From positions 1,528,578 through 1,592,577 of the forward strand of contig CANLOL010000001.1 in NCBI GenBank assembly GCA_947492905.1: 64,000 bases of DNA, in the 5' to 3' direction. Source of the DNA: an uncultured Sphingorhabdus sp. (GTDB taxonomy: Bacteria > Pseudomonadota > Alphaproteobacteria > Sphingomonadales > Sphingomonadaceae). Under the pieces are notes generated by a model. That model did no database searches. It saw only the letters and a program-made list of their open reading frames with translations, and was not told where the DNA came from. This document shows positions 19,752 through 29,254 of this stretch, one piece after another (positions within the stretch are counted from its first letter, which is position 1; the number at the start of each line of letters is the position of its first letter). A program made the position numbers and the translations under genes.

Positions 19752-20166
19752 TTTTGTTGATTGCGACCCCGTATAATTCCATTCTATGATCGACCAATCG
19801 ATAGCCTAATTTTTCAGCAATTTGCTTTTGCAAGGCTTCTAATTCAGGATCGACAAATTCCACAACCTTGCCAGTTTCAACATCAATTAAATGATCGTGA
19901 TGAGCTTCTGGCGCCGCTTCATAACGGGCCCTGCCATCGCCAAAGTCATGGCGGTCTAATATGCCGGCTTCTTCAAACAGGCGTACCGTTCTATAAACAG
20001 TCGCAATAGATATTTTGGGATCAATCGCCGAGGAGCGCTGATATAGTACATCAACGTCGGGATGGTCATCGGAATTAGATATTACACGAGCAATTATTTT
20101 ACGTTGCTCCGTAATACGTAATCCTCGTTCAGCACATAATGCTTCTACATCGATTTTGGTTTCCAT
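19741..20166 (-). CDS. fur: Fur family transcriptional regulator
   Basis: About 141 residues: an N-terminal winged helix (LRITEQRKIIARVI, ISIATVYRTVRLFEEAGIL) and a C-terminal metal-sensing dimer domain with HHDHLIDVETG. The structural CxxC zinc site of E. coli Fur is absent, as in many alphaproteobacterial Fur/Mur proteins. It senses iron or manganese. Two ATGs lie in a row (20169 and 20166); the second is better spaced from GGAGG. A TTGACG hexamer near 20210-20220, reading toward the gene, is a possible -35 box. The mucR terminator upstream makes fur the likely first gene of the fur-plsC-miaB-phoH-ybeY-corC unit. Confidence 0.9.
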   Translation of the reverse strand: METKIDVEALCAERGLRITEQRKIIARVISNSDDHPDVDVLYQRSSAIDPKISIATVYRTVRLFEEAGILDRHDFGDGRARYEAAPEAHHDHLIDVETGKVVEFVDPELEALQKQIAEKLGYRLVDHRMELYGVAINKNDG

Positions 20167-20225
20167 CATGCCTCCAAGAGTTAACTAAATTCACAGTAAA
20201 GAAATAGCATGATTCGTCAATTAAA

Positions 20226-20249
20226 AGGGACACAAATCAATGTGTCCCT
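20226..20249 (-). terminator. intrinsic terminator after mucR
   Basis: A 9-bp perfect stem (AGGGACACA with TGTGTCCCT) around a six-base loop is followed on the minus strand by TTTTAA. It lies 24 bp after the mucR stop and separates mucR from fur. Confidence 0.85.
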
Positions 20250-20273
20250 CTTATTGTTTACAAAAAAATCAGA

Positions 20274-20702
20274 TTATTTTTTCTTCTTATTTTTGCTTCC
20301 AGGCTTTCTGCCTAGGCCAATTTTTTTGGCCAATTCCCTGCGTTTAATCGCATAAGATGGAGCAACCATTGGATAATCAGAGGGTAATCCCCATCTTGCG
20401 CGATAATCCTCTGGTGTCATTTTATAATGCGTCATGAGATGACGTTTTAGCATTTTAAGTTTTTTACCATCTTCCAAACAGACAATATAATCTTCTTTGA
20501 TAGAAGATTTAATCGGTACTGCTGGTTCTGGTAAAGCTTGTTTTTTCTCGCTTTCCGAGAGTGTTATCAATGTACCGTGAACATTTGAAATCAATGCTGA
20601 TAAGTCATTCACATCAACATTATTATTGCTCACATGCGCTGCAACTATATCAGCTGTCAGCGTCATTAAAACATCGGAATCGACATTTCTGTCTTCAAAC
20701 AT
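20274..20702 (-). CDS. mucR: MucR/Ros family zinc-finger transcriptional regulator
   Basis: A 142-residue DNA-binding protein. The central zinc finger fits C-x2-D-x9-H-x3-H in VCLEDG to LMTHY, followed by the diagnostic MTPEDYRARWGLPSDYPMVA block and a basic tail. MucR proteins are H-NS-like regulators binding AT-rich DNA and control envelope polysaccharide, motility and cell-cycle genes in alphaproteobacteria. The start has AAGGA five bases away. The 180 bp upstream is very AT-rich, consistent with, but not proof of, autoregulation. Confidence 0.92.
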   Translation of the reverse strand: MFEDRNVDSDVLMTLTADIVAAHVSNNNVDVNDLSALISNVHGTLITLSESEKKQALPEPAVPIKSSIKEDYIVCLEDGKKLKMLKRHLMTHYKMTPEDYRARWGLPSDYPMVAPSYAIKRRELAKKIGLGRKPGSKNKKKK

Positions 20703-20882
20703 TTATTCATCCTTTTTTATTTGCGACCTAAATAAGCGGAGCTTTATTCTCTCTCTTATTGATAACGGCTGTAATCTAAATGAATAAAATAATCAAATCG
20801 AATAATTAATTTAGTTTTCTAATAAAACTATATTTTTACATTTTGAGTGAAAAAAGATTTTTAATTCAAGTATTTGATTTAA

Positions 20883-21353
20883 TTATATTAATAATTGCTT
20901 TGTTATCGCATTGTAATGGATGTTAGCGCTACCTTTATAATAATTTTTTCTTTCAGAAATATTTTCAAAACCGAAATAATTATAGAGGATTTCGGCACTA
21001 TTGCCTTCGCGCATCTCTAAAAATATACGTTCTCTACTGTCTCTTTTGGCAATCTTTATTATGTGCTGCATCAATGCAGTAGCAATCCCCTTACGTTCAT
21101 AATCGCTATGCGTTGCAATCATAAGCAGCTCTACATCCTCATAGAGAGAGCGTGTGAATGCAAAACCGCAAATTTGCTCGTCGTACAAAGCTATGAATAA
21201 ATCTGTATGCGGCATCGCCAGCATAGAGAGGCACTGCGCGCTATTCCAAGCTTCGCCAAATTGCGGATCAAAGGCGCTATCCATTATCGGTATGATAGAG
21301 GCGATATCCATAGCTTCGCCGTCATTAATGCTGATTTTGGCTTTATTGCTCAT
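20883..21353 (-). CDS. rimI: GNAT N-acetyltransferase, ribosomal protein S18 alanine acetyltransferase-like
   Basis: A 156-residue GNAT protein with the acetyl-CoA loop in YERKGIATALMQ and the C-terminal NYFGFENISERKNYY segment. It lies 4 bp after tsaB, the usual genomic partner of rimI, which supports the RimI assignment over a generic acetyltransferase. Confidence 0.85.
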   Translation of the reverse strand: MSNKAKISINDGEAMDIASIIPIMDSAFDPQFGEAWNSAQCLSMLAMPHTDLFIALYDEQICGFAFTRSLYEDVELLMIATHSDYERKGIATALMQHIIKIAKRDSRERIFLEMREGNSAEILYNYFGFENISERKNYYKGSANIHYNAITKQLLI

Positions 21354-21357
21354 AGGG

Positions 21358-21984
21358 TTAACTGTTTATTTTCGCATCTGGTTCGCGCACATAAAGGGGC
21401 GATACATCCAAATTGGCAAGAAGCTTTATCGGTATGAATTGCCGAGCATCTGGCCCCTCTATATCAATTATATTGCTCTGTTTTTCAGGATCAAGGGCGC
21501 TGGCTTTGTCTCCTGTTTGATAAGGGGATTTTCCATCATAATCTTGCGGTAATAATGACTTAATGGGGCCAAGTGAGTTAATTGCATCGTCAAAGCTTTG
21601 CACATAAAATTCGCCATGACCGCCGTTCATAATAACGTCAATAGCAGCTTGATGTTCACCAATTTCAATATCCGTACCTATTTTGGATTTGGCCATAGAC
21701 GCTACCAATTGCATAGTAGAATATCCATAACAGGGAATATTCCATGCTAATGAGAGCGCCCGTGCGGCTGATATGCCGATTCTGATACCGGTAAAACTAC
21801 CTGGGCCTATATTCACGTAAATCTGATTTGGAATAGTGCCACCGATGATTTGCTTAATCTCTGGGATTAAAATTTCGGCATGGCCACGGCCAATAAATTC
21901 ATGATAATATTGCTCTAATACATCATCTTTGAATAGCGCAGTAGAGCATGTGGCCGTCGATGTATCAATGATGAGATCATACAT
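21358..21984 (-). CDS. tsaB: tRNA threonylcarbamoyladenosine biosynthesis protein TsaB
   Basis: About 208 residues from ATG 21984. It has the ASKHA-type opening LIIDTSTATCSTALF and the GPGSFTGIRIG motif typical of TsaB, the non-catalytic partner of TsaD in making t6A37 of tRNA. A longer reading would run into the preceding reductase gene and has no family support. The gene starts 16 bp after the reductase stop and leads into rimI. Confidence 0.92.
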   Translation of the reverse strand: MYDLIIDTSTATCSTALFKDDVLEQYYHEFIGRGHAEILIPEIKQIIGGTIPNQIYVNIGPGSFTGIRIGISAARALSLAWNIPCYGYSTMQLVASMAKSKIGTDIEIGEHQAAIDVIMNGGHGEFYVQSFDDAINSLGPIKSLLPQDYDGKSPYQTGDKASALDPEKQSNIIDIEGPDARQFIPIKLLANLDVSPLYVREPDAKINS

Positions 21985-22000
21985 TATGGCCGCTCTTACA

Positions 22001-22597
22001 TTATAAAATTGTGTTGAATTTATCAAATTTAGGGCGCGGGCTGCGTTCAAAAATACTGCTCTCGTCGCCATAGCCAAGCGTTGAGATAAAGTTAGATTTG
22101 ATAGTTGTGCCAGCAAAAAAAGCTTCGTCAACTGCTGCATTGTCAAATCCAGATAATGGACCAATGTCCAGGCCCAATGCGCGGGCTGCCATTATGAAAT
22201 AAGCGCCCTGCAAGCTGCTGTTGCGAAATGCTGTGACTCGCGCATTTTCTGGATCGCTATCGAACCAGCTTTTCGCATCAGTGTGCGGAAATAATTCAGG
22301 CAATTCATTGTAGAACTCCATGTCCATACCAATGATAACGCTTACGGGTGCCTGCATGATTTTCTCATCATTGCCGGGCATAGTGAGCGGCGCTAATTTC
22401 TTTTTACTCTCTTCGCTCTTGCACCAAATCATCCGCGCGGGTAGGCAATTTGCCGATGTTGGCGCATATTTCATAAGCTCCCATATGGCATCCATCTGCG
22501 CATTGCTTACATCTTTATCCCTATAACCATTATAGCTGCGGGCATTGTTAAACAGTTGATCGAGTGATTTTTGATCTAAAGGATGTTTCTCTGACAT
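22001..22597 (-). CDS. nitroreductase family protein, malonic semialdehyde reductase-like
   Basis: A 198-residue FMN protein of the HadB/RutE branch of nitroreductases. Signatures are SYNGYRDKDV near the start, YAPTSANCLPAR (flavin phosphate contacts) and a GPLSGFDNAAVDEAFF segment. E. coli RutE reduces malonic semialdehyde in uracil breakdown, but no rut genes are nearby, so the natural substrate is uncertain. Same-strand order with tsaB and rimI suggests a shared transcript. Confidence 0.85.
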   Translation of the reverse strand: MSEKHPLDQKSLDQLFNNARSYNGYRDKDVSNAQMDAIWELMKYAPTSANCLPARMIWCKSEESKKKLAPLTMPGNDEKIMQAPVSVIIGMDMEFYNELPELFPHTDAKSWFDSDPENARVTAFRNSSLQGAYFIMAARALGLDIGPLSGFDNAAVDEAFFAGTTIKSNFISTLGYGDESSIFERSPRPKFDKFNTIL

Positions 22598-22646
22598 ATT
22601 ATGCTTTCTGATTATATGGCCTAAATATAGGGCTGCATATTATGAT

Positions 22647-23225
22647 TTAATAAGCGCGCACTTCGCTTACCTCTGGAACATAATGTTTCAGCAATTGTTC
22701 GATACCTTGTTTCAGTGTCGCTGAAGAGGATGGGCAGCCTGCGCACGCGCCTTGCATTTGCAGGGTCACAATACCGCGATTAAAGCCTTTATATTTAATA
22801 TCGCCGCCATCATTGGCCACCGCAGGGCGCACGCGTGTTTCGATTAATTCTTTAATTTGATCGACAATATCTGCATCGGCAGGATCATCGAGCGGAAATT
22901 CCTCATCTTCCGCTGGCACTGATATTTCAGCAGCACTGCCGCCAACAAATAATGGAATTTCTCCGACAAAATGATCCAATAATATATTCAAAACATCGGG
23001 CTTCAAATCATTCCAATCCACCGTAGGAGCAGCGGTTACCGATATGAAATTGCTGCCAAAAAACACGCCCACAACATCACCCAAATCAAATAAGGCGCTT
23101 GCCAGAGGAGAGATTTCCGCATCTTCGGGATTGGCAAAATCGCGTGTCCCATTGGTCATAATATTTTGACCGGGCAAGAATTTTAAGGTCGCGGGGTTCG
23201 GTGTTTTTTCGGTTTCTATCAACAT
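22647..23225 (-). CDS. NfuA-type iron-sulfur cluster carrier
   Basis: About 192 residues from ATG 23225, which has AGGAG just upstream. An N-terminal Nfu scaffold domain (TEKTPNPATLKFLPG, residues 4-18) is joined to a C-terminal NifU domain whose CAGCPSSS holds the CxxC that binds a 4Fe-4S cluster between two subunits. It delivers clusters to apoproteins; clients may include the nearby radical-SAM MiaB, but that is inference. Longer readings toward 23363 run into the divergent promoter region. Confidence 0.9.
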   Translation of the reverse strand: MLIETEKTPNPATLKFLPGQNIMTNGTRDFANPEDAEISPLASALFDLGDVVGVFFGSNFISVTAAPTVDWNDLKPDVLNILLDHFVGEIPLFVGGSAAEISVPAEDEEFPLDDPADADIVDQIKELIETRVRPAVANDGGDIKYKGFNRGIVTLQMQGACAGCPSSSATLKQGIEQLLKHYVPEVSEVRAY

Positions 23226-23350
23226 ATCTCCTATTTGGGGAAAATAGGGGGCATCTGCAAGGGTTAAAGCATAATAATTATCAAAGGTAGCTTTGATTGG
23301 AATTGACTTTGGCGCTTTCAATCTATCTTGTCCATTATAAGGAGAGAGAA

Positions 23351-24154
23351 ATGAGCATTGCATGGATTACAGGAGCTTCCTCTGGCATTGGCGAAGCATT
23401 GGCAAAGGCGCATTTGGATGCGGGCGGCCATTGTATATTATCGGGCCGCAATATCGCAGAACTGGAGCGCGTTGCAGAGGAATCTGGCGCATCAGATCGC
23501 ACTTTGATATTGCCTTTTGATGTCAGCGATATGGATGCTTTGCCGTCCATAGTAGAGCAAGCCATAGCCTATAAAGGCATTATAGATATTTTGGTCAACA
23601 ATGCTGGAATTTCTCAACGCTCGCTTGCCAAAGACACGCAATTTTCAGTTTATGATAAAGTGATAGAGGTCGATTTATTAGCCCCCATCGCGCTCACGCA
23701 ATTAATGTTAAACCATTTCTTAGAGAAAAAATCTGGCTCTATCATCATGATTTCTAGCATTGCGGGGAAAATTGGTGTGCCGATGCGCACGGCTTATTGC
23801 GCCGCTAAGCATGGATTAATCGGATATGCCGATGCTTTGCGCAGCGAAGTGGCTGGCGATGGGCTGAGTGTATTGGTGGTAACGCCTGGGTCTGTTCGCA
23901 CCAATGTTTCCGTCAATGCCGTAACTGCTGATGGCAGTGTGCGCGGCAAGAGCGATAAAGCCATTGATGAGGGATTAGAGCCGTCCTTTGTTGCTGATGA
24001 AATATGGTCTGCGCTAAAAAGTGGGAAACGAGAGATTGTCTTGGCCCAAGGAATGGAAGCGGAAATGCCGAAATTAAAAGCGAGCGATCCTGATAAATTA
24101 TTCGATATGATAGAGGCTATGGTGGCGTCTGGATATGTGGAAAAAATGGATTGA
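23351..24154 (+). CDS. short-chain dehydrogenase/reductase
   Basis: About 267 residues. The Rossmann motif TGASSGIG (8-15), NNAG, catalytic Ser in MISSIAG and YCAAK (YxxxK) are intact. ATG 23351 has a textbook AAGGAGAG site and fits the short beta-1 start (SIAWITGASSGIG). The type resembles DHRS7-like dehydrogenases; the substrate is not predictable. Confidence 0.87.
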   Translation: MSIAWITGASSGIGEALAKAHLDAGGHCILSGRNIAELERVAEESGASDRTLILPFDVSDMDALPSIVEQAIAYKGIIDILVNNAGISQRSLAKDTQFSVYDKVIEVDLLAPIALTQLMLNHFLEKKSGSIIMISSIAGKIGVPMRTAYCAAKHGLIGYADALRSEVAGDGLSVLVVTPGSVRTNVSVNAVTADGSVRGKSDKAIDEGLEPSFVADEIWSALKSGKREIVLAQGMEAEMPKLKASDPDKLFDMIEAMVASGYVEKMD

Positions 24155-24260
24155 TTTTGAAATAGGCCAGATAAATTTATTACAGCCAATTTGGCATGAA
24201 TTTATATCTATTTGCATATATTCAGCTTGCAGCAAGCATTGTTAAGGCTAAACAGTGTAT

Positions 24261-27173
24261 ATGAAAAAGCAAAGTAGCGTCGCGGCAATCGCCTTATTAT
24301 CATTCTGTTCATTCGGAATTTCATCTTCCTTTCAAGCATCTGCCCAAGAAATAGCTGAACAAGGCAATAGCCCTGCTAATTTGAGCAGCGAAAGCGCCGA
24401 TGAAATATCTTGGCTTTATGAAAATAGCGATATTCCTGTCCATAAAGATTGGACATTTGGCGTATTAGATAATGGTCTGCGCTATGCAGTGAAGAAAAAC
24501 CGTGTTCCTGTTGGACAAGTTTCTATTCGTGTTAGGGTGGATGCTGGTTCGCTGCATGAAAATGAAGATGAGCTGGGCTATGCGCATTTGGTCGAGCATT
24601 TGGCATTTCGCGGATCTACTTATGTGAATGATGGCGAGGCAAAGCGGATATGGCAACGCTTTGGTGTATCATTTGGCAGCGATAGCAATGCACAAACCAC
24701 GCCCACGCAAACCGTATATCAATTGGATATCCCCAATGCTGGCCAAAATACCGGTAATGAAGTATTTTCAGAATCTATGAAAATATTATCGGGTATGATC
24801 AGAAACCCTGGGCTATCTAAAAAGGCAGTAGAAGCCGAAAAACTCATTGTGCAGGCAGAAAAGCGCGAAGGAGATGGCGCACAACGCCGCGTTTCCAATG
24901 CTATACGGCAGCATTTCTTTCAAGGCCAGCGCCTGTCAGAACGTCAAACCATCGGCACTGTCGCTACATTAAAAAAGGCAACGGCGCAGGGCTTAAAGGC
25001 GTTTCATAAACGTTGGTATCGTCCAGAGAAAACCGTAATCGTTATTTCTGGTGATGTAGAGCCAGCGATTATGGCCTCTATGATTGAGCAATATTATTCG
25101 GATTGGAAAGTCGAGGGGCAGGGAGCGCAGCAACCAGATTTTGGTCAGCCTATCCCTAGTCAAGATGGCGATATTGATGCTATATCATCGGTCATTGTAG
25201 AGGATGATGTGCCCACCAGCGTGACATTATTCTATGCACGTCCTTGGTTTCAAAAAGCAGATACGATTGTTTATAATGAGCAATTATTCATTAACACGGT
25301 AGCTGAATTAATATTAAACCGCCGTTTGGAATCTGTGGCGCGTTACAGCAAAGATTTTTGGGCAGCCAGTATTGAGCGCGAGGATATATCGCGCAGCGCA
25401 GATGCTACTTATCTGAGTATCCGTCCTTCGACTGATGATTGGGAAAAGGCCGTTAAAGCTGTGCGTGCTATCATACAGGATTCGATTGAAAATCCGCCTA
25501 GTCAGGCCGATATTGACCGCGAAGTACAAACCTATGCTGATGCTATTAAAACCTATATCAACAGCTATCCTTTTGAAAATAGCTCCGCGCAAGTGGATGA
25601 TATTGTGCGCGCAGTCGATATCAGGGAGTCGGTTGCACATCCCGATACGGTTGCGGTTGTGTTTAACAATATGCGCGATAAATTTACCCAAGAGAATATA
25701 TTAAAAGCAACGCAAAATATGTTTGATGCTCCCGTTAGACGGGCAGTTTTTGTCGGCTCAAAAAGTAAGAATGATGCGCAAGCACGATTGGCCACAATAT
25801 TAAATGAAAAAGTCACAGCAGACACTAGCGCACGATTAGCAGATGCGCCAATTGGCCTTGATGCGCTCCCTGATTTGGGAGAACCGGGTACATTGGCGGG
25901 TTCGGTTGCCATTGATGAATTTGGCACTGAAATCTTGCAATTGTCGAACGGCGTTCGGGCTTTGATTCAGCCGAATAAAGCAGAGGCCGATCAAGTGCGT
26001 GTTTTGGTGCGCTTTGGTAATGGTTATCAATCGGTTGATCCCAAAGATGGTGCTGCTTTATGGGCAGGGCCGCTGATATTACAATCCAATGGTTTGGGTG
26101 ATTTGCGCCAAGAGCAATTGGATCAATTATCTATCAGCAAGCGGCTATCGCTCAATTTTGGTATAACCGATGATGCTTTTGAATTTACCGCTGCTACCCG
26201 TCCCGATGATTTAGAGGGACAGCTGCATTTGATAGCTGCAAAAATAACCCAACCCGCGTGGGACCCAGCGCCCGTGAATAGGGTGAAGCTTATCATCAAG
26301 CAAAGCGAGGCGAGTGCTAATCTATCGGCACAATCTGTGCTGCGCCGAGATTTGGATTATCTATTAAAATCCAATGATTTGCGCTGGAAGAGCCCGCAAG
26401 GCAAAGAATTAGATGCTTTTAATGCAGATCAATTTCGCAAAACTTGGGAGCCGTTGCTGAAAGAAGGTCCTATTGAAGTGATTGTCTTTGGCGATTTTGA
26501 ACGAGCGAAGCTTATCGCTTCATTGGAAAAAACATTTGGCGCAATAGAATCAAGAACGGCCAAATCTCCGACTGTTGCGGCGCGGACTATATCATTTCCC
26601 AAGGCGAAAAAGAGCAGCGACACATTATACCATAGAGGCCCAAAAGATCAGGCCGCAGCTGTGCTAGGTTGGCCTACAGGCGGGGGAACAGAATCGATCC
26701 GCAATAGCCGGCATTTAGAGATATTATCATCTATTTTACGCGATAGATTATTCGAGCGCTTTCGCTCTGAAGAAGCGGCGAGTTATAGCCCTGATGTATT
26801 TAGCAATTGGCCCAAATCATTTGATAAAGGCGGTTTCGTATTGGGCTTTGCTCAGGTTCAACCGCAAAATATTGAGAGATTTTATGCGATAGCCAGAGAG
26901 ATAGCGCAGGATTTGAAAACCACACCTGTGAGCCAAGATGAATTACAGCGCGCCGTTGAACCACTTAAACAGCGATTAGAGCGTTCTTCGACCGGCAATA
27001 GTTTTTGGATCCGTGAAATGAAGGGTGTAAGCTATGACAGATCAGTTCTTACGCGACTTTCGACGCTCTATAGCGATTATATTAACGCCACCCCACTGGA
27101 TATTCAGACATTGGCACAGCAATATTTGATCGATGACAATATGTGGACACTGCAAGTATTACCAGAGCAGTAA
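24261..27173 (+). CDS. M16 family zinc metallopeptidase (PqqL-like), exported
   Basis: About 970 residues with a signal peptide (1-30, cleavage near ASA-QE). Two M16 halves are present: the first has the inverted zinc motif HLVEH (HxxEH) near residue 112, followed by the expected downstream glutamate region, and the second half is the inactive partner domain. Length and twin-half layout match periplasmic PqqL-type peptidases rather than short processing peptidases. ATG 24261 is preferred to the GTG two codons upstream. Confidence 0.88.
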   Translation: MKKQSSVAAIALLSFCSFGISSSFQASAQEIAEQGNSPANLSSESADEISWLYENSDIPVHKDWTFGVLDNGLRYAVKKNRVPVGQVSIRVRVDAGSLHENEDELGYAHLVEHLAFRGSTYVNDGEAKRIWQRFGVSFGSDSNAQTTPTQTVYQLDIPNAGQNTGNEVFSESMKILSGMIRNPGLSKKAVEAEKLIVQAEKREGDGAQRRVSNAIRQHFFQGQRLSERQTIGTVATLKKATAQGLKAFHKRWYRPEKTVIVISGDVEPAIMASMIEQYYSDWKVEGQGAQQPDFGQPIPSQDGDIDAISSVIVEDDVPTSVTLFYARPWFQKADTIVYNEQLFINTVAELILNRRLESVARYSKDFWAASIEREDISRSADATYLSIRPSTDDWEKAVKAVRAIIQDSIENPPSQADIDREVQTYADAIKTYINSYPFENSSAQVDDIVRAVDIRESVAHPDTVAVVFNNMRDKFTQENILKATQNMFDAPVRRAVFVGSKSKNDAQARLATILNEKVTADTSARLADAPIGLDALPDLGEPGTLAGSVAIDEFGTEILQLSNGVRALIQPNKAEADQVRVLVRFGNGYQSVDPKDGAALWAGPLILQSNGLGDLRQEQLDQLSISKRLSLNFGITDDAFEFTAATRPDDLEGQLHLIAAKITQPAWDPAPVNRVKLIIKQSEASANLSAQSVLRRDLDYLLKSNDLRWKSPQGKELDAFNADQFRKTWEPLLKEGPIEVIVFGDFERAKLIASLEKTFGAIESRTAKSPTVAARTISFPKAKKSSDTLYHRGPKDQAAAVLGWPTGGGTESIRNSRHLEILSSILRDRLFERFRSEEAASYSPDVFSNWPKSFDKGGFVLGFAQVQPQNIERFYAIAREIAQDLKTTPVSQDELQRAVEPLKQRLERSSTGNSFWIREMKGVSYDRSVLTRLSTLYSDYINATPLDIQTLAQQYLIDDNMWTLQVLPEQ

Positions 27174-27200
27174 AGCGGCGCAATTGATAATAGATTTGAC

Positions 27201-27238
27201 GCAAATTATGCAGGAGAGGGCAAATTATGCAAGAGAGG
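27201..27238. repeat. 19-bp tandem duplication
   Basis: GCAAATTATGCAGGAGAGG at 27201-27219 is repeated directly with one mismatch at 27220-27238. The end of the second copy pairs with CATC and CCTCTC at 27246-27256 to make a stem of about 10 bp, possibly a bidirectional terminator between the convergent M16 peptidase and hslU genes, although no T run follows. Confidence 0.6.
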
Positions 27239-27282
27239 GATGTTTCATCGCCTCTCCAACGTTTGAATGCGCCAATAACTGT

Positions 27283-28584
27283 TTAGAGAATATATTTGCT
27301 TAAGTCTGTATCGATCGAAATATCACCAAGTTGCTGCTTCACATAATCAGCATCAATTTTGATAGTCTCGCCATCTTTGTCTTCGGCATTATAGCTTATA
27401 TCTTCGAGCAATTTTTCCATGACGGTTTGCAATCGTCTGGCTCCGATATTCTCAACATTTTCATTCACATTGACGGCTATGCGAGCAATTTCAGAGATAG
27501 CATCTTTGGTGAAATCTAATGTCACATCTTCGGTTTTCATTAATGCGCTATATTGTTCTAATAAATTGGCTTTAGTTTCCGATAAAATGCGAACAAAATC
27601 ATCATGCTCCAGCGCCCGTAATTCAACACGAATGGGCAAGCGTCCCTGTAATTCAGGCAGCATATCGCTTGGCTTTGAAACATGGAAAGCACCGCTGGCT
27701 ATGAATAAGATATGATCGGTTTTCATAGGGCCATATTTGGTCGCAACGGTTGTGCCTTCTATCAGGGGCAGTAAATCGCGCTGAACGCCCTCTCGGCTCA
27801 CCGATGCGCTGCGGCTATCGCTCACTGCGATTTTGTCAATCTCATCCAAAAATACGATACCATTGGCTTCGGCATCGGCAAGAGCAACGCGCGCAACATC
27901 ATCATCGTCAAGACGTTTGTCCGATTCTTCCTCTACCAATTTATTCCAAGCATCAGGAACAGGCATTTTGCGCTTTTTGAGATTTTCTTTTCCAAAAGCC
28001 TTGCCCATCATATCGCCGATATTAATCATACCGACTTGACCGCCCATACCGGGGATTTCCATTTGGGATTGCGGCGCGTCTTTAACTTCGACCTCAACCT
28101 CTACATCATCCATATGATGTTCGGTGATGCGTTGGCGAAATGCTTCACGGGTAGCTTCGCTAGCGCCATCGCCAGCTAAAGCCTTTAATAGACGCTCCAT
28201 AGCAGCTTCTTCGGCAGCATCGCGTACTTTCTCGCGCCTACGGTCTTTTTCTAATCGGATGGCTTCTTCGGCCAAATCGCGGGCTATTTGTTCAACATCG
28301 CGTCCCACATAGCCAACTTCGGTGAATTTTGTGGCTTCAATCTTGATGAATGGGGCATCGGCAAGCTTTGCCAAGCGCCGGCTTATTTCGGTTTTACCGC
28401 ACCCTGTTGGGCCAATCATTAATATATTTTTGGGCGTTACTTCATCGCGCAAACTATCTGGCAGCCTCTGTCTGCGCCAGCGATTGCGCATAGCAACGGC
28501 CACTGCTTTTTTGGCATCAGCCTGTCCGACAATATGCGCATCTAATGCAGCTACAACGCTTTTGGGGGTTTTATTCTGTAACAT
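27283..28584 (-). CDS. hslU: HslU, ATPase subunit of the HslUV protease
   Basis: A 433-residue AAA+ unfoldase. It has Walker [10 protein letters not shown], Walker [10 protein letters not shown], the inserted I-domain (about 100-230) and C-terminal [16 protein letters not shown] with the tail YIL that docks in HslV. It unfolds substrates for HslV. It follows hslV by 11 bp on the same strand. Confidence 0.96.
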   Translation of the reverse strand: MLQNKTPKSVVAALDAHIVGQADAKKAVAVAMRNRWRRQRLPDSLRDEVTPKNILMIGPTGCGKTEISRRLAKLADAPFIKIEATKFTEVGYVGRDVEQIARDLAEEAIRLEKDRRREKVRDAAEEAAMERLLKALAGDGASEATREAFRQRITEHHMDDVEVEVEVKDAPQSQMEIPGMGGQVGMINIGDMMGKAFGKENLKKRKMPVPDAWNKLVEEESDKRLDDDDVARVALADAEANGIVFLDEIDKIAVSDSRSASVSREGVQRDLLPLIEGTTVATKYGPMKTDHILFIASGAFHVSKPSDMLPELQGRLPIRVELRALEHDDFVRILSETKANLLEQYSALMKTEDVTLDFTKDAISEIARIAVNVNENVENIGARRLQTVMEKLLEDISYNAEDKDGETIKIDADYVKQQLGDISIDTDLSKYIL

Positions 28585-28595
28585 ATTTTTTTCCG

Positions 28596-29156
28596 TTATA
28601 CGCTCTCTAGCGTTTCTACAGTGACATTTTCATTGGTATAGACGCATATATCGGCGGCTACTTTCATCGCTTTACGGCCAATGACTTCGGCATCTTTTTC
28701 ATAATCCATAAGGGCTTGTGCGGCTGATAATGCGAAATTGCCACCCGAACCGATAGCGGCAACACCATTGCCCGGCTCTAATACATCACCATTACCCGTT
28801 AGAATAAGCGTTACTTCTCTATCCGCAACAATCATCATCGCTTCTAAATTGCGCAAATATTTATCGGTACGCCAATCTTTGGCCAATTCAACTGCTGCGC
28901 GCATCAATTGACCATTATGGCGTTCTAATTTGGATTCGAGCCTCTCAAAGAGGGTGAATGCATCGGCTGTGGCTCCTGCAAAACCGCCAACAACGCTGCC
29001 ATCGCCCAATTGACGGACTTTTCTAGCATTGGGCTTGATAACGGTTTGGCCAAGGCTGACTTGCCCATCGCCAATCACGACGACCTTACCATTTTTACGG
29101 ACAGATAATATTGTGGTTCCATGCCATGAAGGCAATTTATCATGCGAATTTGTCAT
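28596..29156 (-). CDS. hslV: HslV, protease subunit of HslUV
   Basis: A 186-residue proteasome-like Thr protease. The catalytic Thr is the first T of [11 protein letters not shown], exposed after removal of about 13 residues; GDGQVSLG and the [10 protein letters not shown] loop are conserved. It forms double hexamers capped by HslU. No Shine-Dalgarno sequence is visible before the ATG at 29156. Confidence 0.95.
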   Translation of the reverse strand: MTNSHDKLPSWHGTTILSVRKNGKVVVIGDGQVSLGQTVIKPNARKVRQLGDGSVVGGFAGATADAFTLFERLESKLERHNGQLMRAAVELAKDWRTDKYLRNLEAMMIVADREVTLILTGNGDVLEPGNGVAAIGSGGNFALSAAQALMDYEKDAEVIGRKAMKVAADICVYTNENVTVETLESV

Positions 29157-29163
29157 GATTCAG

Positions 29164-29192
29164 ATATGGTATCGCACCAGCAAAAGTGCAAG
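29164..29192 (-). promoter_or_regulatory. possible RpoH (heat-shock) promoter of hslVU
   Basis: Read on the minus strand, CTTGCAC (29186-29192), a 14-bp spacer and TACCATAT (29164-29171) resemble the sigma-32 consensus (CTTGAAA, 13-15 bp, CCCATNT). hslVU is a classical heat-shock operon. Predicted transcription would begin almost at the hslV ATG, giving a leaderless or near-leaderless message, which fits the missing ribosome binding site. Confidence 0.5.
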
Positions 29193-29254
29193 ATCAGTCG
29201 ATGATATTTGACTATTTTTTAATATAGAATTTTGTTGATATTCTAAATAACCGA

